A stretch of DNA of 64,000 nucleotides from contig NZ_JBFAHM010000013.1 in assembly GCF_040654195.1 (NCBI RefSeq), positions 218,049 through 282,048 on the forward strand, written 5' to 3'. A program made the translations under genes and the position numbers. Shown here piece after piece: positions 23,297 through 31,717 of this stretch. Under the pieces are notes generated by a model. That model was not told the origin of the DNA and made no database searches. It saw nothing but the letters and a program-made list of their open reading frames with translations. The stretch comes from Hamadaea sp013361475 (lineage in GTDB: Bacteria; Actinomycetota; Actinomycetes; Mycobacteriales; Micromonosporaceae). Position 1 is the first letter of the stretch; each line of letters begins with the position of its first letter.

Positions 23297-24020
23297 CAGC
23301 AAAGCCTCTGATCTGAACGGTGGGCTGCAGATCGTCTGGGTCTACCCCGATCTGCTCTCCACCTACGGCGACCGTGGCAACATGCTGATCCTGGCCCACC
23401 GGGCCCGCGCCCGCGGCATCCCGGCCCAGACCATCGAGGTCCGCTCCGACCAGCGGCTGCCCGACCAGGGCGACATCTACCTGCTCGGCGGCGGCGAGGA
23501 CGGTCCGCAGGCGCTCGCCGCGCAACGGCTGCTCAACGACGGCGGGCTGGCCCGCGCGGCCGCGAACCGCGCCGTGGTCTTCGCCGTCTGCGCCGGCTAC
23601 CAGCTTCTCGGCAGCAGCTTCTTCGCCAAGGGCGACAAGTGCCCCGGCCTCGACATGATCGACATCAGCTCGGACCGCGGCCCCTCGCGCGCCGTCGGCG
23701 AGCTGGCGGGCGACGTCGACCCCACGCTCGGCCTCCCGCCGCTGACCGGCTTCGAGAACCACGGCGGCCGCACGCACCTCGGCCCCGGCGTCAAGCCCCT
23801 GGTCCGCGTCACCACGGGCGTCGGCAACGACGGCGTCACGGAGGGGGCCTGGTCCGAGACGATTCTCGGAACGTACGCACACGGCCCCGCCCTGGCCCGT
23901 AACCCTGCGCTCGCAGATCTGCTGCTCTGCTGGGCGACCGGCGAACAGTCGCTGGGGCCGTTGGACGACACCTGGCCGGATCGGCTCCGGGCCGAGCGGC
24001 TCACCGCCGTCGGCCGATGA
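23286..24020 (+). CDS. gatD: Lipid II isoglutaminyl synthase glutaminase subunit GatD
   Basis: GatD is the class I glutamine amidotransferase partner that supplies ammonia to MurT. The 244-residue protein has the nucleophile Cys in VFAVCAGYQLLG, the LLGGGEDGPQ oxyanion region and the catalytic His in TGFENHGGRT. The first residues of the conserved domain read IVWVYPDLLSTYGDRGN. It overlaps murT upstream and the VTT protein gene downstream (ATGA at 24017), so the three are one transcript. Confidence 0.95.
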   Translation: MSFDSKASDLNGGLQIVWVYPDLLSTYGDRGNMLILAHRARARGIPAQTIEVRSDQRLPDQGDIYLLGGGEDGPQALAAQRLLNDGGLARAAANRAVVFAVCAGYQLLGSSFFAKGDKCPGLDMIDISSDRGPSRAVGELAGDVDPTLGLPPLTGFENHGGRTHLGPGVKPLVRVTTGVGNDGVTEGAWSETILGTYAHGPALARNPALADLLLCWATGEQSLGPLDDTWPDRLRAERLTAVGR

Positions 24021-24682
24021 CCACTGCCGATGACCAGGCGGGGGACTTCCGTCGCCGGGCCCTCGTGCGGGCCGGTGCGCTGGGTCTGGGCGTGGGCGCG
24101 GTAGCGCTGCTGGCCAGCCGGGTGCCCCTCGGTTCGGTGCCCGCCGAGGTACGCGATCTCGGCGCGTTCGGCCCCGCGGCCGCGATCGTCGCCGGGGCCG
24201 CCCTTCTCATGGCGCTCGTTCCGCGTACCGCCATCTCGCTGGCGTGCGGCCTGTTGTTCGGCGCGGTGGCCGGGGCGGGCGTGGCCCTCGTCGCGGCGGT
24301 GAGCGCCGCGATCGCGACGTTCTGGCTGGGCCGCTGGGCCGGGCGGGAGACCGTCCGGCGGCGGTTGCGGGGGCGGATCGCGCGGCTGGACAGCTGGCTG
24401 GCCCAGCGCGGCACGCTGGCCGTGGTGGTCGTGCGTCTCCTGCCGATCGCGCCGTTCGGCCTCGTCGGGTACGCGTACGGCAGCTCGGCGACGCGGTTCC
24501 GGCACTATCTGGCGGGGACGGCGCTCGGCGGTGCGCCCAGTGCGTTCGCGTACGCCGCGATCGGGGCCGCCGTCGTCTCGCCGAGCGGCGTCACGCTCCT
24601 GACCTACCTACCCGCCGTCCTGGGTGCGCTCGTCAGCGCCAGTGCGGCGGTCTACTGGCGGGTGACGTCCCGCCGCCCGTGA
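24017..24682 (+). CDS. TVP38/TMEM64 (VTT domain) membrane protein
   Basis: A 221-residue membrane protein with about five to six hydrophobic segments and the VTT-domain core, including LVPRTAISLACGLLFG, AAIATFWLGRWAGRE and VVVRLLPIAPFGLVGYAYG. VTT (DedA-related) proteins are implicated in lipid handling, including undecaprenyl phosphate recycling for some relatives. The overlap with gatD makes a link to lipid II metabolism attractive, but that is inference. Confidence 0.88.
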   Translation: MTTADDQAGDFRRRALVRAGALGLGVGAVALLASRVPLGSVPAEVRDLGAFGPAAAIVAGAALLMALVPRTAISLACGLLFGAVAGAGVALVAAVSAAIATFWLGRWAGRETVRRRLRGRIARLDSWLAQRGTLAVVVVRLLPIAPFGLVGYAYGSSATRFRHYLAGTALGGAPSAFAYAAIGAAVVSPSGVTLLTYLPAVLGALVSASAAVYWRVTSRRP

Positions 24683-24731
24683 TCTGGGCGAACACCCACC
24701 GGACCCCGGTGGGATCTACCAGACTGACGTC

Positions 24732-25190
24732 ATGTTCAGTGACATTCTGGGCATACCGGCTCATCCGCTCTACGTGCACGCCGCGGTGGTCTTCGTGCCG
24801 CTGCTGGCGCTGTTCGCCGTGGTGTACGCCGTCGTCCCGCGCTGGCGGGCGAAGACCGGGTGGCTGACCGCCGGACTGGCCGTGCTCGCACCGCTGGCCG
24901 CGTTGGTGGCGAAGCTGTCCGGCGACGACCTCCTCGCCGCCCGGTACGCCGCCGGCCCGCCGGCCAATGTCCTGCAGCACCGCAGCTACGGCACCACGAC
25001 GTTCTGGCTGGCGCTGGCGCTGGGCGTGGTCACCGGAGTGCTGCTGTGGGCGATCGGCGGTCGGCTGCCCGGACCGGCCTGGCTGCGTACGGCGCTGCAG
25101 GCGGTCGTGCTGATCCTGGCCGTCGTCACGGCCTATTACGTCGTGCGTACCGGGGATTCCGGTGCCGAATCTGTATGGGGGCGGACATGA
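24732..25190 (+). CDS. DUF2231 membrane protein
   Basis: A 152-residue protein with four hydrophobic segments and the DUF2231 opening ILGIPAHPLYVHAAVVFVPL. The histidines near the start (HPLYVH) are conserved in the family and could bind metal or haem; this is not proven. Its stop overlaps the start of the Rieske gene (ATGA), so the two are coupled, suggesting a small membrane redox module. Confidence 0.85.
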   Translation: MFSDILGIPAHPLYVHAAVVFVPLLALFAVVYAVVPRWRAKTGWLTAGLAVLAPLAALVAKLSGDDLLAARYAAGPPANVLQHRSYGTTTFWLALALGVVTGVLLWAIGGRLPGPAWLRTALQAVVLILAVVTAYYVVRTGDSGAESVWGRT

Positions 25191-25612
25191 CATCCACTCG
25201 CCGGGCCTTCGTGACCGGGATCGCCGGAGCGGCCGGGGTCGCCGCGACGGGGCTGGCCGCCGCGTGCGGCGGTGGCGGCGGCGGTTCGTCCGCCACACCG
25301 ACCGCACCGGCCGCGACCGGGCCGACCACGCTCGGCAAGACCTCGGACATCCCGGTCGGCGGCGGCCAGATCTTCGCGACTCAGCAGGTCGTGGTGACTC
25401 AGCCGACCGCGGGCGCCTTCAAGGGCTTCAGCGCCATCTGCACCCACATGCACTGCACGGTCGGCACGGTCGCCAACGGCACTATCAACTGCCCCTGCCA
25501 CGGTAGTCAGTATTCGATCACCGACGGCAGTGTGAAGCAGGGGCCGGCGACCCAGGCGCTGCCACCGAAGAACGTGGCGGTCAGCGGCGACTCGATCGTT
25601 CTCGAGCCGTAG
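25187..25612 (+). CDS. Tat-exported Rieske (2Fe-2S) lipoprotein
   Basis: A 141-residue exported Rieske protein. The N-terminus has a twin-arginine signal (TSTRRAFVTG), a hydrophobic stretch and a lipobox-like LAAAC at about residues 23-27, then a Gly/Ser linker. The Rieske cluster motifs are CTHMHC and CPCHGS, giving the two Cys and two His ligands. The start is the ATG overlapping the DUF2231 stop, with a GGGGGCGG site. A Tat signal fits cofactor loading in the cytoplasm. The electron partner is unknown; DUF2231 is the best candidate by context. Confidence 0.9.
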   Translation: MTSTRRAFVTGIAGAAGVAATGLAAACGGGGGGSSATPTAPAATGPTTLGKTSDIPVGGGQIFATQQVVVTQPTAGAFKGFSAICTHMHCTVGTVANGTINCPCHGSQYSITDGSVKQGPATQALPPKNVAVSGDSIVLEP

Positions 25613-25633
25613 CCGACCGCCACGTCCGCACGG

Positions 25634-28294
25634 TTACGGCAGGGTGATCCGCCAGATCCCCCGCCCGTGGGTGGCCAGGTACACCGAGTTGTCCACACTG
25701 GAGTACTCGATGTCCATGCCGACCGTGAGCGGCAGCCCCGATCCCAGTCGCAGCCAGGCGGTGGAGCCGGCCGGGCGGTAGAACGCCGCGAGGTCGGTCG
25801 CCAGGATCAGCCCGCCGTTGGGCAGCAGCTTGATCGAGCTCGCCGGGACGTCCGGCAGGTTCGCCGAGACGTCGGTCCAGTCCGCCCCGCCGTCGTGGGA
25901 CTCGAAGACGTGGCCGATGCCGGCCCCCGGACCCTCGGTGAAGCGCCGCGAGAAGCCGTTCACCGCCAGGAAGACGTGCTGACCGTCGGCCGGATCGACC
26001 TCGACGCCCTGGACGAGCCGGTTGGGCACGACGCCGGTCGGCGGCAGGGCCAGCTGGTGCCAGCTCGTCGGGTCGCCGACCTTGCCGGTGGCGACGCCCC
26101 GGGTGAAGCCGGCGTTGTTGCACGGGCCGCACCAGCCCACGTACGCAGTCCCGTTGCTGACGGCGACGGAGGTCGCGGTGTGCCCGGCTCCGAGGTCGAA
26201 CACGTTCTTCCACTGCTTGCCGCTGCGGATCGCGAAGCCCAGATCGTTGACCCAGACGTGCCGGCCGCCCGCGACCCAGACGTTGTAGTTCGTCGAGTCG
26301 GGTGAGAACGGGGCGATGAACCGGGCCGGCTCGTCACCGGGCGAGTTCGTGTACGGCTGGATCTTCCACGAAGTGGCCTCGGAGGCGCTGTTGGCGCCTG
26401 GGTTCGCCGCGCAGTTCTCGGTCACCGACATGGACAAGGTGGTGTACTCCTGCACCTGGCGGCAGATGTTCTGCGGATCGGCCAGGGAGTCGCCGCCGTC
26501 CCCGCCGAAGTTCGATCCCATCACCGTGTCGCCCGGACGCAGCAGCGAGGTGCCGTTGTCCTGGAGACCGCCGGTGACGCCGACGCCGGACACGCCGTTG
26601 TAGGTGTCCTTGCCGACGGAGACCGAGTAGTACTGCAGCGCGTCCAGGGTGCCGTCGTTCAGGCTGCTCCAGTCGGTGGCGTGACCCTCGGCGTTGGTCT
26701 GGCCGCGTACCGGTCGCCGGAAGGCGCCGCCGTCGTTGCCGACATAGACGTACGCCTTGCCCTGGTAACTGCCGACCGCGACGGAGTGCTGGTCGGAGTG
26801 GGTCGAGTCCGGGCACTTGTTGTGCGCGTCGTCGATCGCCCAGCAGCCGAAGTAGAAGTTCCAGTACGGCCCGATCGTCTTCCAGGACGACCCGCCGTCG
26901 GTGGTCTCGTAGACCTCCTCCAACCCGAGCCAGACGTGCTTCGGATCGGTCGGGTCCACCTGCAGGAAGTGGTTGTACCAGGACTGGATGCCGGGGCCGT
27001 AGCCCTTGCCGCCGACCGACTGCTTCAACGCCGAGCCCGAGTTGGCCAGCTTCTCCGACTCCGCGATCTTCGACCACGGCCCGGACGGGCTGCCGGAGTT
27101 CGACACGTAGACCCCGTCGAGGTAGCTGTTCACCGTGCCGACCGGCTTGTTCAGCAGCTTCGGCGACTGGTTGATCGCATAGAGGACGCTGCCGTCGGCG
27201 GCGTACGCGAAGGTGACCCGGCCGATGTCGTCCGCCGGGATCGAGCCGGTCGGATTCACCTTGTGCCAGCTCGCCGAGCCCTGGGTGTAGTCGGCGGTCT
27301 CGTAGAAGCCGTTGTAGGTGTCTCCCGACCGCCAGGCGATGGCGGCCACGATGTGCTTCGGATTCTTCGGGTCCGGCGCGATGTCGTTCACGATGTTCTT
27401 GTACGCGGCGTTCGCGTTGCCCGCGTCGGCCCCGCCCGGCAGGAACGACGGGTTGGGGGCGTACTGGAAGGTCCAGGCGCCGGCCGCCGTCGTGGCGGAG
27501 TGGCTGTAGACGCCGCGGTTGGTGGCCGCCCAGACGGTGCCGCCCGCGAAGCGGAGCTTCGAGATGACGGTGCTCTCCAGCTCGGTGCCGCCGACCCGGT
27601 TGGCCGGGGTGAACTGGCCCGTCGTCGGGTCGGCCAGGCGATACACCCCGGATCCGGCGTACGCCGTCCCACCGGTGTTGGCCTCGCCGGTGCCGTACCA
27701 GAGCGAGCCGTCGTCAGCGAGGACGAGGGTGCCACTGGACAACGACGGGAGCTGGTCGGCGATGGGCGACCACTGACCGCCGCCGGTCGACGAGCGCCAG
27801 ACGCCGCCGTCGGCGCCCGCGGCGTACACGTGCCCGGCGTTGTCGGCGACGAGCCCGGTGATCCGCCCGGTCACGTTGCCCGCGCCGCCACTGGAGTTCG
27901 AGTACCAGTCCCGGTAGCGCGGATCGTCGGCGTCGTAGACCTTGTTGGTCACCTCCGACCACGTCCCCGCCGTCTTCGGCATCGACGTGAGCTGCGCGTA
28001 CGCCGCGCTGTAGGCGCCCGGCGCGACGATGCCCGGCGCGGTGCGGGCGTCGGCGAACTGCTGCGCGATGGTGAGCGCCTCGAACGCCTCGTCGCCCGCG
28101 TTCTCGCCGGCCTCCCCCGCCATCATCTCGGCGAACTCGTGCGGCTGGAACGGCGTGCCCGCACCGGGTTCGTCGAGCACCCCGATCTCTTCCCAGAACC
28201 TCTCACCGGCGGCCGCCGCTCCACCGGCGCCGACGAGCAGGACGGCCGCGATCGCGGCGGTTATCTTGCGACGTCGTGTGGCCAAAAGCTTCAT
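25634..28294 (-). CDS. Secreted beta-propeller (BNR/sortilin-like) protein
   Basis: An 886-residue exported protein. A signal peptide (MKLLATRRRK, then hydrophobic to about 29) is followed by an acidic region to about 100. A repeat-rich region then fills the rest, with motifs such as GGVWRSSTGGGQW, SLWYGTGEANTGGTAY, DGGSSWKTIGPYW, GNDGGAFR and ESHDGGADWTDVS. These DGG-x-W asp-box-like repeats indicate one or two beta-propellers of the BNR/VPS10-like glycoside hydrolase superfamily. No catalytic residues can be assigned. It is separated from leuS by 151 bases on the same strand. Confidence 0.8.
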   Translation of the reverse strand: MKLLATRRRKITAAIAAVLLVGAGGAAAAGERFWEEIGVLDEPGAGTPFQPHEFAEMMAGEAGENAGDEAFEALTIAQQFADARTAPGIVAPGAYSAAYAQLTSMPKTAGTWSEVTNKVYDADDPRYRDWYSNSSGGAGNVTGRITGLVADNAGHVYAAGADGGVWRSSTGGGQWSPIADQLPSLSSGTLVLADDGSLWYGTGEANTGGTAYAGSGVYRLADPTTGQFTPANRVGGTELESTVISKLRFAGGTVWAATNRGVYSHSATTAAGAWTFQYAPNPSFLPGGADAGNANAAYKNIVNDIAPDPKNPKHIVAAIAWRSGDTYNGFYETADYTQGSASWHKVNPTGSIPADDIGRVTFAYAADGSVLYAINQSPKLLNKPVGTVNSYLDGVYVSNSGSPSGPWSKIAESEKLANSGSALKQSVGGKGYGPGIQSWYNHFLQVDPTDPKHVWLGLEEVYETTDGGSSWKTIGPYWNFYFGCWAIDDAHNKCPDSTHSDQHSVAVGSYQGKAYVYVGNDGGAFRRPVRGQTNAEGHATDWSSLNDGTLDALQYYSVSVGKDTYNGVSGVGVTGGLQDNGTSLLRPGDTVMGSNFGGDGGDSLADPQNICRQVQEYTTLSMSVTENCAANPGANSASEATSWKIQPYTNSPGDEPARFIAPFSPDSTNYNVWVAGGRHVWVNDLGFAIRSGKQWKNVFDLGAGHTATSVAVSNGTAYVGWCGPCNNAGFTRGVATGKVGDPTSWHQLALPPTGVVPNRLVQGVEVDPADGQHVFLAVNGFSRRFTEGPGAGIGHVFESHDGGADWTDVSANLPDVPASSIKLLPNGGLILATDLAAFYRPAGSTAWLRLGSGLPLTVGMDIEYSSVDNSVYLATHGRGIWRITLP

Positions 28295-28445
28295 GAGCCA
28301 CAGCCTCGCCCGGCTGGTCAGCGGCGCTCATCGACGAACGTCCGCAGTTTTGTCACGGTGGACGTCCATCGACGGCGAACGGCCCGCCTTCCTGCGAAGA
28401 CGGGCCGCCACCTGCGATGACAGAGTTGTCATCTGACGTTCGAGG

Positions 28446-31355
28446 TCACACGACGACGCTGACCATCCGGCCCGCGACGACGATGACCTTCTTCGGCTCC
28501 TTGCCCCCCAGCGAGTCGGCGACGGCGTCCAGCGCCGCCGCGCGTACCACATCCTCGCCGGCGGAGGCCGCGACCTCGACCCGGCCGCGGACCTTGCCGT
28601 TGATCTGGACCGGGTAGGTGACCTGGTCCTCGACCAGCAGGGCCGGGTCGGCCTGCGGGAAGTCGGCGTAGGTCAGCGACTCGTCGTGCCCCAGCTTGCG
28701 CCACAGCTCCTCGGCGATGTGCGGGGCGAACGGCGCGACCATCAGCGTCAGCGCCTCGGCGGTCTCCCGAGGCGTGCGCTCCAGCCGCGTGATGCCGTTG
28801 GTCAGCTCGATCAGCTTGGCGACCGCGGTGTTGAAGCGCAGCTCGGACATGTCGTCCCGGACACCGGCGATGGTCTTGTGCAGCAGTCGCTGCGTCGCCT
28901 CGTCGGGAGCGGAGTCGACGACGGTGACCTCACCGGTCTCCTCGTCGACGATCGCCCGCCAAACCCGCTGCAGGAATCGCTGCGCGCCGACGACCGCCCG
29001 GGTCTCCCAGGGACGGGACACCTCCAGCGGCCCCATCGACATCTCGTAGACCCGGAACGTGTCCGCGCCGTACTGCGCACACATCTCGTCGGGGGTGACG
29101 ACGTTCTTCAGGGACTTGCCCATCTTCCCGTACTCGCGGTCGACCTTCTCGCCCTGCCAGACGTAGACGCCGGTGGACTCCTCGGTCACCTCCTCGGCCG
29201 GGACGTAGACGCCGCGCTCGTCGGTGTAGGCGTACGCCTGGATGTAGCCCTGGTTGAACAGCCGGTGGTAGGGCTCGAACGAGGACACCTTGCCCAGGTC
29301 GAACAGCACCTTGTGCCAGAACCGGGCGTACAGCAGGTGCAGGACGGCGTGCTCGACGCCGCCGACGTACAGGTCGACGCCGCCGGACTCCTGCCCCTCG
29401 CGCGGGCCCACCCAGTACGCCTCGTTCGCCGGGTCGACGAACGCCTGGTCGTTGGTGGGATCCAGGTACCGCAGCTGGTACCAGCAGGAACCGGCCCACT
29501 GCGGCATCGTGTTCGTCTCGCGTACGTAACGCTTCGGTCCGTCCCCCAGGTCCAGTTCGACCTCGACCCAGGCACGCGTACGCGACAGCGGCGTCTCCGG
29601 CGAGGTGTTCGCGTCATTGGGGTCGAACAGCTTCGGCGAGAAGTCGTCGATCTCGGGCAGCTCCAGCGGCAGCATGGATTCGGGCAGCGCGATCGGCTCC
29701 TCGCTGACCGTGCCGTCCGGCAGCACCTCGTAAACGATCGGGAACGGTTCGCCCCAGTACCGCTGGCGGCTGAACAGCCAGTCCCGCAGCCGGTAGGTGA
29801 CCGCCCCGGTGCCGTGGCCGGTCGCCTCCAGCCACTCGATGATCTTCGCCTTGGCCTCGGCGACGCCCAGCCCGTCCAGGCTGGTGCTGACCGGGGAGGC
29901 GCTGTTGATCGCCGGGCCGTCGCCGGTGTACGCCTTGCCCTCCCAGCCGTCCGGCGTCTGCACCGTGCGGATGATGGGCAGCTCGAAGACCTCCGCGAAG
30001 GCCCAGTCGCGCTCGTCTTGGCCGGGCACGGCCATGATCGCGCCGGTGCCGTAGCCGGCCAGCACGTAGTCGGCGATGAAGACCGGGATCCGGCGGCCGT
30101 CGACCGGGTTCGTCGCGTACGCCCCGGTGAAGACGCCCGTCTTCTCCTTCGCGTCCGCCTGGCGCTCCACATCGGTCTTGGCGGCGGCTTGCCGCCGGTA
30201 GTCGGCGACCGCCTCCGCGGGCGTCGCGAAGCCACCAGTCCAGACCTTGTGCGTGCCTTCCGGCCACTCCGCCGGAACCAGCGTGTCGACCAGCTCGTGC
30301 TCCGGAGCCAGGACCATGTAGGTCGCCCCGAACAGGGTGTCGGGCCGAGTCGTGAACACCTTGATCGTGCCCGCGTCCGCCGCGCTGTGCTGCTGTTCGC
30401 CGTCGCGAGCGACGGCACTGTGCTGCTGTTCGCCGTCGCGAGCGACGGCGAAGTCGACATGGGCGCCGGTCGAGCGGCCGATCCAGTTGCGCTGCATCAG
30501 CTTGATCGGCTCCGGCCAGTTCAGAGTGTCCAGATCGTCGATCAGCCGATCGCCGTACGCGGTGATCCGCATCATCCACTGCTTCAGGTTGGCCTTGAAC
30601 ACCGGGAAGTTGCCGCGCTCGCTACGCCCGTCGGCGGTGACCTCCTCGTTCGCCAGCACGGTGCCCAGCCCTGGGCACCAGTTCACCGGCGCGTTCGACA
30701 CGTACGCCAGCCGCGACTCGTTCAGCACCGCCCGGCGCTCGTGCACGGACAGCTCCGACCAGGGGCGGCCGTCCGGCGTCGGGCGCTCGCCTCCGGCGTA
30801 CGCCGCCTCCAGCTCCTCGATGGGACGGGCCTTGCCGGCCGCCTCGTCGTACCAGGCGTTGAAGACCTGCCGGAAAATCCACTGGGTCCACCGGTAGAAC
30901 GGCACGTCGGTGGTGGCGACGCTCCGGCGGTCGTCGTGACCCAGCCCCAGCATCCGCAGCTGAGCCCGGTATCGCTCGATGTTCTGCTCGGTGGTCACCC
31001 GCGGGTGCGTGCCAGTCTGGACGGCGTACTGCTCGGCGGGCAGACCGAAGGCGTCGAAGCCCATCGTGTGCAGCACGTTGAACCCGGCCATGCGGTTGAA
31101 CCGGGCGAAGACGTCGGTGCCGATGAAGCCCAGCGGGTGCCCGACATGCAGGCCCGCCCCGGACGGGTACGGGAACATGTCCAGCACGAACTTCTTGTCG
31201 GCGCCCGAGCGGGGATGGGCGGGATCGGCGAGCGGGCCGACCGGGTTCGGCGAGTGGAATGTGCCGTTCGCCGACCAATAGTCCTGCCAGCGCTTCTCGA
31301 TCTGGTTCGCCAGCGCCGCCGTGTAGCGGAACGCGGGGGTGTCCGCCTCGCTCAT
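28446..31355 (-). CDS. leuS: Leucyl-tRNA synthetase
   Basis: LeuRS charges tRNA-Leu. The 969-residue protein has the HIGH region FPYPSGAGLHVGHPLG, the KMSKS loop as YGKMGKSLKN and the editing-domain motif TTRPDTLFGATYMVLAPEH. Just before the TTRPDTLFG motif is an unusual insertion in which AVARDGEQQHS occurs twice in tandem, encoded by a perfect 33-bp duplication holding a palindrome (30385-30450). The C-terminal domain ends normally. The upstream leader has a candidate attenuator. Confidence 0.96.
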   Translation of the reverse strand: MSEADTPAFRYTAALANQIEKRWQDYWSANGTFHSPNPVGPLADPAHPRSGADKKFVLDMFPYPSGAGLHVGHPLGFIGTDVFARFNRMAGFNVLHTMGFDAFGLPAEQYAVQTGTHPRVTTEQNIERYRAQLRMLGLGHDDRRSVATTDVPFYRWTQWIFRQVFNAWYDEAAGKARPIEELEAAYAGGERPTPDGRPWSELSVHERRAVLNESRLAYVSNAPVNWCPGLGTVLANEEVTADGRSERGNFPVFKANLKQWMMRITAYGDRLIDDLDTLNWPEPIKLMQRNWIGRSTGAHVDFAVARDGEQQHSAVARDGEQQHSAADAGTIKVFTTRPDTLFGATYMVLAPEHELVDTLVPAEWPEGTHKVWTGGFATPAEAVADYRRQAAAKTDVERQADAKEKTGVFTGAYATNPVDGRRIPVFIADYVLAGYGTGAIMAVPGQDERDWAFAEVFELPIIRTVQTPDGWEGKAYTGDGPAINSASPVSTSLDGLGVAEAKAKIIEWLEATGHGTGAVTYRLRDWLFSRQRYWGEPFPIVYEVLPDGTVSEEPIALPESMLPLELPEIDDFSPKLFDPNDANTSPETPLSRTRAWVEVELDLGDGPKRYVRETNTMPQWAGSCWYQLRYLDPTNDQAFVDPANEAYWVGPREGQESGGVDLYVGGVEHAVLHLLYARFWHKVLFDLGKVSSFEPYHRLFNQGYIQAYAYTDERGVYVPAEEVTEESTGVYVWQGEKVDREYGKMGKSLKNVVTPDEMCAQYGADTFRVYEMSMGPLEVSRPWETRAVVGAQRFLQRVWRAIVDEETGEVTVVDSAPDEATQRLLHKTIAGVRDDMSELRFNTAVAKLIELTNGITRLERTPRETAEALTLMVAPFAPHIAEELWRKLGHDESLTYADFPQADPALLVEDQVTYPVQINGKVRGRVEVAASAGEDVVRAAALDAVADSLGGKEPKKVIVVAGRMVSVVV
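30385..30450. repeat. 33-bp tandem duplication with palindrome inside leuS
   Basis: Units 30385-30417 and 30418-30450 differ only at the last base. Each contains the perfect palindrome GCCGTCGCGAGCGACGGC. The duplication is in frame, giving AVARDGEQQHS twice at the entrance of the LeuRS editing domain. Palindromic in-frame insertions like this resemble small REP-type mobile units that tolerate coding regions. Confidence 0.9.
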
Positions 31356-31440
31356 GTGTCAGGTCCCCTCGGGTAAAACAAAGTGCAAATCAAGATCAAA
31401 AGCGGGCAACTGTAATTCCGTTGTGGCCGCAAGCGCCCAC

Positions 31441-31466
31441 AAAAAAACCCCTCACGCAGGAGGGGT
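31441..31466 (-). terminator. Intrinsic terminator upstream of leuS
   Basis: On the minus strand ACCCCTC and GAGGGGT form a 7-bp stem with a 6-base loop, followed at once by seven T. It is a textbook intrinsic terminator, rare in this GC-rich window. No ordinary gene ends here; it lies between a candidate leader ORF and leuS, about 85 bases before the leuS start, so an attenuator role is likely. Confidence 0.85.
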
Positions 31467-31491
31467 CGCCGTGCTCACGCTGCTAGCTGCG

Positions 31492-31530
31492 TCAGCACGG
31501 CTCGCTAAGGAGCTCGAAAGTCCGGCCCAT
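31492..31530 (-). CDS. Candidate leuS leader peptide
   Basis: A 12-codon ORF encoding MGRTFELLSEPC with adjacent Leu codons CTC CTT (7 and 8), the second a rare Leu codon in GC-rich genomes. A -10 TACACT ends 7 bases before the ATG, so the transcript would be leaderless. The stop lies in a long hairpin (GCCGTGCT with AGCACGGC plus inner ACGC with GCGT), and the 5' arm CTGACGCAG can instead pair with the terminator's CTGCGTGAG with one mismatch. That is the layout of ribosome-mediated attenuation. The short length keeps this a hypothesis. Confidence 0.45.
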   Translation of the reverse strand: MGRTFELLSEPC

Positions 31531-31537
31531 GCACCGC

Positions 31538-31568
31538 AGTGTACCGCCGCGTGCGAGGTAGCGTCGAA
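31538..31568 (-). promoter_or_regulatory. Candidate leuS leader promoter
   Basis: TACACT (31538-31543) is a good -10 placed 7 bases before the leader ATG. A weak -35, TTCGAC (31563-31568), lies 19 bases upstream. The rest of the 362-base gap up to moxR (31569-31717) has small palindromes such as GCGTCT/AGACGC near 31675-31687 and the moxR ribosome binding site, but no gene. Confidence 0.5.
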
Positions 31569-31717
31569 CCGGTAGCGCGCTTTGTTGCCGGGAGCAAGTA
31601 ACTCGGGGAGACTTCTCCCACACTGAGAGCCGCCTCGCCGACGGCGGGCCTGCAACCCACAGGCGGGGCATGGGCGTCTAACAGACGCACCGGAGGTCAC
31701 GATCTTGAGGAGGCCCG

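Noticed and set aside
28686..31376. An 896-codon plus-strand frame opposite leuS
   Set aside because: No recognisable motifs and full overlap with an unmistakable leucyl-tRNA synthetase gene.
31441..31717. T-box riboswitch before leuS
   Set aside because: No AGGGUGGNACCGCG antiterminator block or specifier-loop pattern is visible; the ORF-plus-hairpin layout fits attenuation better.
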